From contig CAIKBP010000050.1 of NCBI GenBank assembly GCA_903825695.1, forward strand, positions 1-10,668: a stretch of DNA of 10,668 nt. Reading direction: 5' to 3'. The position numbers and the translations under genes were made by a program. The DNA is from an uncultured Verrucomicrobiota bacterium (GTDB lineage: Bacteria > Verrucomicrobiota > Verrucomicrobiia > Palsa-1439). The notes beneath the pieces were generated by a model. The model made no database searches. It was not told where the DNA came from and saw only the letters and a program-made list of their open reading frames with translations. This document shows, in pieces, positions 6,046 through 10,668 of this stretch. Position 1 is the stretch's first letter, and the number at the start of each line of letters is the position of its first letter.

Positions 6046-6974
6046 CCGAAAGCAGGGGCTACCAATAGTGTCACGAGTGGCATCGAAAACAACCATGCCC
6101 TGCGACGAGACTCCCTGTCCTCTAACAAGCCATTGTGGCCTCCGTATGCCAGAACAAATGCTCCCGCAATTGCTGCTATAATTGCCACATTGAAAAACGA
6201 GCCGAAGAGAAACAACTCGCTTCCAAGTTTGCCAAATGTGAGAGCGAATCTGGTTGTTACTCCGGGCTCTTGGAAAAAGCTTAGGGTGGGACTGCGCATC
6301 TTGATGACCGCGGTGAGTACAATCAGTGGAATGAGCGCACACGCCGTCGCCCAAAGACACATCCGCTTATGCCTGTCACCCTGCAGAAACAATGGCCCGA
6401 TCACACACAGATAAAACCAGAAATACAGGGCGTTCGCCTTGCTGATGAGAGCAAGCCCCAAACAGACTCCCAACAGCGCAAAATCGACTATTGCGCCAGT
6501 GTCCCCCGCTCGTACCAGACAAGTGAGCGCACATAGCAAGAAGAACAACGACATTACGTCGGGAATTCCCTGCGAGGAAAAATAAATGTGCAGAGGCGAG
6601 ACCACGAGCAAGGCCGCAGCAACCAGTGCGGCCGTTGGGCTGCCTGTAATACGCCTGACGAAGCTCCCAATGGGGAAAATCGACGCGCTCCCGAACAACA
6701 CACACAGCACGCGCATGGATAATTCGTTCGGACCAAAGAGCGAGATTGGCAGGCTCAAGAGCACCGGAAAGAGCATTTCGGGCCGGGGATGAGAATTCTT
6801 GAGAGGCTCGAACAACAAGCTTTTATGAAGCGCATACAACAACCAGTGGGCTTCATCCTGGTTGAGCACAAATCCGGTAAGCCGATACGCGCGCAGGGCA
6901 ACTGCCGCCAAGAACAGCGCGGCCCAAGCTGCCCACCTGAGTCGCACGCTTGCAGATGGATGTATCTCGTTCAT
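6042..6974 (-). CDS. GT39/PMT_2-type membrane glycosyltransferase, N-terminal part (ends early at a frame break)
   Basis: This is a polytopic inner-membrane protein resembling the dolichyl-phosphate-mannose/ArnT-like family (GT-C fold), which moves a sugar from a polyprenyl-phosphate carrier to a lipid, glycan or protein on the periplasmic side. Helix 1 (residues 13-29) is followed by the catalytic-type acidic pair D40-E41 in LNQDEAHW, in the first periplasmic loop as expected. PEMLFPVLLSLPISLFGPNELSMR and later SSQGIPDVMSLFFLL match the usual loop-helix order, and ISKANALYF corresponds to the family's 'SK' segment. There are about eight hydrophobic segments in all. The donor and acceptor cannot be told from sequence. 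I prefer ATG 6974; a GTG at 6989 adds five residues, and neither has a well-spaced Shine-Dalgarno. The frame stops at 6042-6044 after LVAPAFG, short for the family, and the missing C-terminal half lies in another frame directly downstream. Two blocks here count about 43-45% GC by eye, lower than the flanks. Confidence 0.82.
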   Translation of the reverse strand: MNEIHPSASVRLRWAAWAALFLAAVALRAYRLTGFVLNQDEAHWLLYALHKSLLFEPLKNSHPRPEMLFPVLLSLPISLFGPNELSMRVLCVLFGSASIFPIGSFVRRITGSPTAALVAAALLVVSPLHIYFSSQGIPDVMSLFFLLCALTCLVRAGDTGAIVDFALLGVCLGLALISKANALYFWFYLCVIGPLFLQGDRHKRMCLWATACALIPLIVLTAVIKMRSPTLSFFQEPGVTTRFALTFGKLGSELFLFGSFFNVAIIAAIAGAFVLAYGGHNGLLEDRESRRRAWLFSMPLVTLLVAPAFG

Positions 6975-7049
6975 CTTCCTGACCGGCACGGAAACAGACC
7001 GAGTAACCGTGCAGCATTGTTGGCCGTAGTTCGGAAGACGGCAAGCTGG

Positions 7050-7078
7050 ATTTTAATCAGTCTGAGGTGTTACCTTAA
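7050..7078 (-). promoter_or_regulatory. Possible promoter for the GT39-TPR gene
   Basis: On the minus strand, TTAAGG (7078-7073, 3 of 6 to the -35 consensus), a 17-nt spacer and TAAAAT (7055-7050, 5 of 6 to the -10) would start transcription near 7043, leaving a leader of about 70 nt before ATG 6974. The -35 is weak. It is embedded in GTTAAGGTAAC, a small imperfect palindrome that could be a regulator site. Confidence 0.3.
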
Positions 7079-7106
7079 CAAAACAACAGTGCAGACCTTG
7101 GTGGTG

Positions 7107-7140
7107 AATTGGCTTGAAGTCTCTCTTCTTCAAGCCTATT
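7107..7140. repeat. Inverted repeat / hairpin in the divergent intergenic region
   Basis: GGCTTGAAG (7111-7119) and CTTCAAGCC (7128-7136) are perfect reverse complements with an 8-nt pyrimidine loop (TCTCTCTT). Beyond one T-T mismatch the stem extends by AAT (7107-7109) with ATT (7138-7140). It lies between two divergently transcribed genes and has no T-run on either side, so a regulator operator, an mRNA leader hairpin or a small-RNA element are all possible. The region 6975-7253 otherwise contains no convincing gene. Confidence 0.5.
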
Positions 7141-7190
7141 AGTTCGACCACGATTTCGTTGGGGGGCAGTTCTTGGCAGCAGTTAAGTGA

Positions 7191-7210
7191 CCGGCTTGGC
7201 GAAGCCCCGG
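7191..7210 (+). repeat. Second short hairpin in the leader of the envelope-protein gene
   Basis: GGCTT (7193-7197) pairs with AAGCC (7202-7206) across GGCG; two more CC/GG pairs (7191-7192 with 7209-7210) form if two C are bulged. It lies 43 nt upstream of ATG 7254 and may be part of the 5' leader. It shares the GGCTT/AAGCC arms with the stem at 7111-7136. Confidence 0.3.
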
Positions 7211-7253
7211 GCATGTGGTGGAATTGTGGAGATCTCTGCCAGTGGGAAGAACA

Positions 7254-8723
7254 ATGAAAGTCTCGGTTCTTGTTTTAGCGACTCTGTTCTTGGGTATATC
7301 TCAGGCTTTTTCCGACTCGGTCACACTGAACAATGGCGAGATCATTCGGGGTGAAATCGTTTCCGAGACGGACGCGCAAATTACGATTGATGTGTCCAAT
7401 GCCAGCAAGACAATCATCAGCCACAGGTTGATCCTCAAGTCTGACATTAAGACCGTCCAGCGTGAGTCAGTGCAACAGAAGCAGGAACAGCAGGTGTATG
7501 AAGCGCTCACTCCGTTACAACTTGACCCGGATCATGAGTTCAGCAAGACAGACTACGAACGCGGGATTGATACCCTCAATAAATTCCTTACGACATATCC
7601 CGAATCGAAGTTTGCGGAAGACGTTCGACAAAAGATTGCCCTCTGGAAATCCGAACTGTCCCATGTCGAGAAGGGTGAGGTTAAGTTCGACAATCAATGG
7701 ATGGCCCCTGATGAAAAGACACCGTTCATGGAAAGGTTTCTCAAACACCAGCAGGTTCAAGAAACAGCCGGTGCCCTGCAATCCATGAAAGACAAACTCA
7801 GCAGTTTGGGCAATCAGCGGCAGAAACTTACGGACTTGATTGCCCCGATCGAGCAATCCATGAGAAGGGCGCAGGAAGTTCTAGCCAATCCACCTAAGAT
7901 TAGGGTTCCGGCCGCCCAAGTGCCGCCGGGCCAGCCGGCGGTGCAATCGCCTCCTTATTACGATCTTCACAAGACCTACCATTCGGGTGCCGGGGAATTC
8001 ATAATCAGCGATCCGGTGGTGGTAAGTAAGGCTCAAACGGACATGACCTTCTCTCAATCCCAGATGAACCAAGCGCGACAACAATTGGCCACCATAGATG
8101 TTTCGATAAATGATACCAAACAGAAGATTGCCCAGAAAGAATGGGATAATCGCACTGCCGTTGCACAATTGCAGCAAATGCTACCTCCTTCGACACCGAA
8201 ACCCGCTCAGGCAACCCAACCAACCGTCAGTTCACAACTCGTTGCCTCAGCCAGTTCACAGCCGGTTTCTGGTGCGACGGAACAAAAACCGTGGGTTGTC
8301 AGGAACTGGAAGAAACTCGCTGTCGCCGGCGGGATTCTATTGGCGCTTCTGATTCTGTCGTATCCACTCAGCCGCATGTCTGCACAGGCGCGGTTGAAAA
8401 AAGACCAGCAGGCTCGTGTCGCGCGTGAAGAGCTCAAGAAACTCTTCGACAGAATCATGATTGAGGGGGAGAGACCAAGTGGCATGAACACGCCGGAAGG
8501 CGAGACCGTTCCAATTGGCAAGGGACAAGACGCCTCTGGCAGAGGACGGTGGTTCGTAGTCGGGCCGGATTATGTTTGGGCTGTCCAGAATAATGGTAGA
8601 CAGGACGACGACTGGGCGTTCAACAATGTGGAAACTGGCGGACCCGGAGCGATCGGCGCGTGCGTCGCGGCAGACGCGGAACTTGCAGACTCCATCAAGA
8701 CGCTCGCAAAAACCTCTAGATAA
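7254..8723 (+). CDS. Envelope protein of unknown function: signal peptide, SH3-like strand domain, TPR-like helix, coiled coils, one late membrane helix
   Basis: I do not recognise a named family. Residues 1-20 form a signal peptide (MKVSVLVLATLFLGISQAFS). Residues 22-70 form a beta-rich module, VTLNNGEIIRGEIVSETDAQ, of a kind common in Verrucomicrobiota and Planctomycetota exported proteins. At about 97-136 a TPR-like pair fits tol-pal/YbgF-style repeats (YERGIDTLNKFLTTYPESKFAEDVRQKI). GEVKFDNQWMAPDEK (141-155) resembles a small motif often found beside such repeats. Residues 160-212 and 258-310 are likely coiled coils flanking a proline-rich linker; a Pro/Ser/Thr/Gln linker (311-345) leads to one membrane helix (354-371). 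After it come basic residues (RMSAQARLKKDQQAR), so the roughly 115-residue C-terminal domain should be cytoplasmic. That domain has a compact conserved-looking core (GRGRWFVVGPDYVWAVQNNG, then NNVETGGPGAIG). The protein therefore links the periplasm to the cytoplasm. ATG 7254 is preferred over GTG 7215 because it begins a clean signal peptide and has GGGAAG upstream. Confidence 0.8.
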   Translation: MKVSVLVLATLFLGISQAFSDSVTLNNGEIIRGEIVSETDAQITIDVSNASKTIISHRLILKSDIKTVQRESVQQKQEQQVYEALTPLQLDPDHEFSKTDYERGIDTLNKFLTTYPESKFAEDVRQKIALWKSELSHVEKGEVKFDNQWMAPDEKTPFMERFLKHQQVQETAGALQSMKDKLSSLGNQRQKLTDLIAPIEQSMRRAQEVLANPPKIRVPAAQVPPGQPAVQSPPYYDLHKTYHSGAGEFIISDPVVVSKAQTDMTFSQSQMNQARQQLATIDVSINDTKQKIAQKEWDNRTAVAQLQQMLPPSTPKPAQATQPTVSSQLVASASSQPVSGATEQKPWVVRNWKKLAVAGGILLALLILSYPLSRMSAQARLKKDQQARVAREELKKLFDRIMIEGERPSGMNTPEGETVPIGKGQDASGRGRWFVVGPDYVWAVQNNGRQDDDWAFNNVETGGPGAIGACVAADAELADSIKTLAKTSR

Positions 8724-8739
8724 GTTTTCCGCGGGGGCG

Positions 8740-8768
8740 TTGACACCCCAAAGTCAGCGTGATACGTT
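8740..8768 (+). promoter_or_regulatory. Candidate promoter for ileS
   Basis: A perfect -35 TTGACA (8740-8745) is followed by a 17-nt spacer and TACGTT (8763-8768, 3 of 6 to the -10). Initiation would be near 8775, only about 14 nt before ATG 8789. The perfect -35 with ideal spacing in the short gap between two genes supports it; the poor -10 weakens it. Confidence 0.4.
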
Positions 8769-8770
8769 TG

Positions 8771-8785
8771 CCCGCCTTTGGCGGG
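8771..8785 (+). repeat. Perfect 6-bp GC hairpin three bases before the ileS start codon
   Basis: CCCGCC (8771-8776), loop TTT, GGCGGG (8780-8785), then TAA and ATG 8789. The 3' arm occupies the place where a Shine-Dalgarno would be and is the only purine-rich stretch there, so the hairpin would hide the ribosome landing site when folded. There is no T-run after it, so it is not a typical terminator for the upstream gene. Confidence 0.45.
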
Positions 8786-8788
8786 TAA

Positions 8789-10668
8789 ATGAACCATACC
8801 AACTACAAAGACACGTTGAATTTGCCGCAGACCGGTTTCCCGATGAAGGCCAACCTGCCGCAACGGGAACCGCAACTGCTCGGACGTTGGGAGCAGGAGG
8901 ACCTCTACGGGAAGATCCAGGCCGCGCGGCGCACTGCGCCGCTATTTGTTTTACACGATGGGCCGCCGTTCGCCAATGGCGACGTCCATATCGGCACCGC
9001 ACTGAACAAAATCCTCAAGGACGTCATCATCAAGTACAAGACGATGCGTGGTTACCGCGCGCCGTTCGTACCGGGCTGGGACTGCCACGGTCAGCCGATC
9101 GAGTTCAAGGTCAAGAAAGAACTCGGCAAGGACGTGGCAAAGCTTTCCCAGACAGAGATGCGCAAACGCTGCCGTGCTTTCGCCGAAAAGTACATCGACA
9201 TCCAGCGGCGACAGTTCAAGCGGTGCGGCGTGTTCGGCGACTGGGAACACCCGTACCTGACAATGGCCCCCGAATACGAAGCGGAAGTCATCGGTACACT
9301 GGCCGACATGGTCGGCAACGGTTTTATCTATCGCGGCAAGAAACCGGTTTACTGGTGTGCAACCTGTCGCACCGCGCTGGCCGAGGCGGAGGTCGAGTAT
9401 GCCGACCACGTGTCGCCGTCGGTGTACGTGAAATTCCCGGTCAAGGGATGCGCGAACGAGTTCGCGGTGATTTGGACAACGACGCCGTGGACGTTGCCCG
9501 CAAACCTCGCCATAGCCGTGAAACCGGATTTGGCGTATGTCCGGGCAAGGACAACCACTGGCGAAACTTGGATTCTGGCAGAAGGATTGGTCGAACAGGT
9601 CGGCAAAGCCTGCGGTGTTGATTTGCAGGTGGAAAAGAAGATGCCCGGCCGCGAGTTGGAAGGCGTGGTCACGCGGCATCCGTTCATCGAACGCGATTCA
9701 CCAATCATCTTGTCGCCGTACGTGACACTGGAGCAAGGGACGGGTTTGGTTCACACCGCACCCGGGCACGGCGCGGAAGACTACGAGATTGGCCAGAAAT
9801 ACGGGTTGGAAACGCTCGCGCCCGTGGACGATGGCGGCGTGTTTACGGCGGAGGCTGGACAGTTTGCGGGACAGTTCGTCTTCAAAGCCGATCCTGTGAT
9901 TGTGGAACATCTGCGGAAGATCGGCGCGCTGGCAGCGCACGCGCCGGTGTCGCACTCGTATCCGCATTGCTGGCGGTGCAAACATCCGATTATTTTCCGG
10001 GCGATGGAACAGTGGTTCATCGCGCTGGATCATCGCGGGTTGCGCCAGAGCGCGCTTGATGAACTGAAGAAGGTACAATGGGTGCCGGCATGGGGCGAGA
10101 ACCGGATCTCGGGTACAATCGAACAGCGGCCAGACTGGTGCATCTCGCGCCAACGGGCATGGGGCGTGCCGTTGCCGTTCCTGGAATGCATCGGGTGCGG
10201 CAAGATGATTTTGGACCGCGGTCTTATCCTGAAGTTCCGCGAGCAGGTGTTGAAAGACGGCGTTGACATCTGGTTCGATCGGAGCGTGCGCGAGTTGTTC
10301 GGCGACGTGAAATGTCCGCACTGTGGCGCGTCGAAATTGGAGAAGTGTCCCGACATCGTGGACGTCTGGCTGGAATCGGGCGTGAGCCACAGGGCCGTGC
10401 TCAGGACACGAAAGGAGCTGGCGCATCTCGCGGACCTGTATCTGGAAGGCAGCGACCAGCACCGTGGCTGGTTTCAGTCGTCGTTGTTGACGGCGATGGC
10501 CACCGATGGGCGCGCGCCGTTCAAGACAGTGGTTACACACGGATTCCTCGTGGTGCGCGTGGAGGAGACGGGAAAGAAGCAGAAGATCTCCAAGTCGGCG
10601 GGCAAACCCGCCAATGCCGAGGACTACATCAATCGTTACGGTGCGGACGTGCTGCGGTTGTGGGTGAC
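8789..10668 (+). CDS. ileS: Isoleucyl-tRNA synthetase, partial (C-terminus off the right edge)
   Basis: IleRS is the class I synthetase that charges tRNA-Ile and edits mischarged valine, in the cytoplasm. The frame is open for 626 codons to the window end. The ATP-site motif is PPFANGDVHIGTALNKILKD (HIGT at 67-70, the HIGH-type signature). Other landmarks in order are GWDCHGQPIE, YWCATCRTALAEAEVEY, the editing-domain entry WTTTPWTLPAN, GTGLVHTAPGHGAEDY, SYPHCWRCKHPI, RPDWCISRQRAWGVPLP, DIVDVWLESGVSH, LEGSDQHRGWFQSSLL, and the second signature KISKS at 599-603, near the position of KMSKS in E. coli. CxxC pairs (WCATC with HCWRC) match the first zinc site of bacterial/thermophile IleRS; another two pairs (CIGCG, CPHCG) lie in the insert before DIVDVWLESG. 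After KISKS the linker reads AGKPANAEDYINRYGADVLRLWV. The anticodon-binding and C-terminal zinc domains are cut off. ATG 8789 follows a GC hairpin. The antisense open frames are shadows. Confidence 0.97.
   Translation, partial: MNHTNYKDTLNLPQTGFPMKANLPQREPQLLGRWEQEDLYGKIQAARRTAPLFVLHDGPPFANGDVHIGTALNKILKDVIIKYKTMRGYRAPFVPGWDCHGQPIEFKVKKELGKDVAKLSQTEMRKRCRAFAEKYIDIQRRQFKRCGVFGDWEHPYLTMAPEYEAEVIGTLADMVGNGFIYRGKKPVYWCATCRTALAEAEVEYADHVSPSVYVKFPVKGCANEFAVIWTTTPWTLPANLAIAVKPDLAYVRARTTTGETWILAEGLVEQVGKACGVDLQVEKKMPGRELEGVVTRHPFIERDSPIILSPYVTLEQGTGLVHTAPGHGAEDYEIGQKYGLETLAPVDDGGVFTAEAGQFAGQFVFKADPVIVEHLRKIGALAAHAPVSHSYPHCWRCKHPIIFRAMEQWFIALDHRGLRQSALDELKKVQWVPAWGENRISGTIEQRPDWCISRQRAWGVPLPFLECIGCGKMILDRGLILKFREQVLKDGVDIWFDRSVRELFGDVKCPHCGASKLEKCPDIVDVWLESGVSHRAVLRTRKELAHLADLYLEGSDQHRGWFQSSLLTAMATDGRAPFKTVVTHGFLVVRVEETGKKQKISKSAGKPANAEDYINRYGADVLRLWV

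Noticed and set aside
6040..6050. Programmed ribosomal frameshift at the GT39 break
   Set aside because: There is no classical slippery heptamer (XXXYYYZ) and no clear downstream pseudoknot, so I treat it as an indel or coupling rather than recoding.
6046..6360. Extension of the TPR-half frame upstream of 6045 to an ATG at 6360
   Set aside because: That stretch overlaps the membrane glycosyltransferase in a different frame and its residues are Cys/His/Arg/Ser-rich with no membrane helix, unlike the domain it would have to encode.
8724..8788. T-box riboswitch upstream of ileS
   Set aside because: The gap is only 65 nt, too short for a T-box, and no T-box consensus or specifier stem-loop is visible.
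8572..9621. A 349-codon plus-strand open frame spanning the end of the envelope gene and the start of ileS
   Set aside because: It is in another frame of two well-supported genes, is rich in Arg/Gln/Thr with no domain pattern, and is a by-product of GC-rich coding DNA.
8951..10540. Long antisense open frames (242 and 280 codons) opposite ileS
   Set aside because: They mirror the ileS codon structure on the other strand, show no motif, and have no start signal of their own.
1..10668. CRISPR array, toxin-antitoxin pair, prophage or insertion sequence
   Set aside because: No spaced direct repeats, no transposase or integrase motifs, and no target-site duplications were seen on reading both strands.

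Overview
The window comes from a Gram-negative, LPS-making bacterium. It carries LpxK (lipid A 4'-kinase), a secreted cell-wall amidase, a signal-peptide/stalk-type envelope protein, and an IleRS with a KISKS-type signature followed by an unusual linker. Together with the small LNNGEIIRGEIVSE-type protein style, this suggests the PVC superphylum, most likely Verrucomicrobiota. That placement is an inference from protein style, not a database match. Coding density is high and most of the DNA is GC-rich. I saw no rRNA, tRNA, CRISPR array, transposase or integrase.

Layout. (1) 1-1222, minus strand: the N-terminal 289 codons of lpxK run off the left edge, preceded by a 66-residue protein of unknown function with a good promoter almost on top of its start codon. 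(2) 1328-2981, plus strand: an exported N-acetylmuramoyl-L-alanine amidase, followed 22 nt later by a stand-alone phosphoribosyltransferase and a candidate terminator. (3) 3074-4911, plus strand: a cation diffusion facilitator with three C-terminal cytoplasmic modules instead of the usual one, overlapping by 4 nt with a YjbQ-family gene. (4) 5038-6974, minus strand: an integral-membrane GT39/PMT-type glycosyltransferase whose reading frame breaks at 6042-6045. The remainder (last membrane helices, soluble domain, TPR repeats) continues in another frame. (5) 7254-8723, plus strand: a single-pass envelope protein of unknown function, reached after a 279-bp intergenic region with two hairpins. 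(6) 8789 to the right edge: isoleucyl-tRNA synthetase (ileS), cut off after the KISKS motif, with its own promoter candidate.

The conserved parts (lpxK, amidase, CDF-yjbQ, ileS) are ordinary housekeeping genes. The middle block (about 5.0-8.7 kb) holds the less familiar genes and, in the stretches I counted by hand, is more AT-rich than its flanks, so it looks like the accessory part of the window. I did not find a convincing complete new defence or biosynthetic system. The points most worth a second look are the frame break in the GT39-TPR gene, the triple-module CDF, the unknown envelope protein, and a few leader/hairpin structures.
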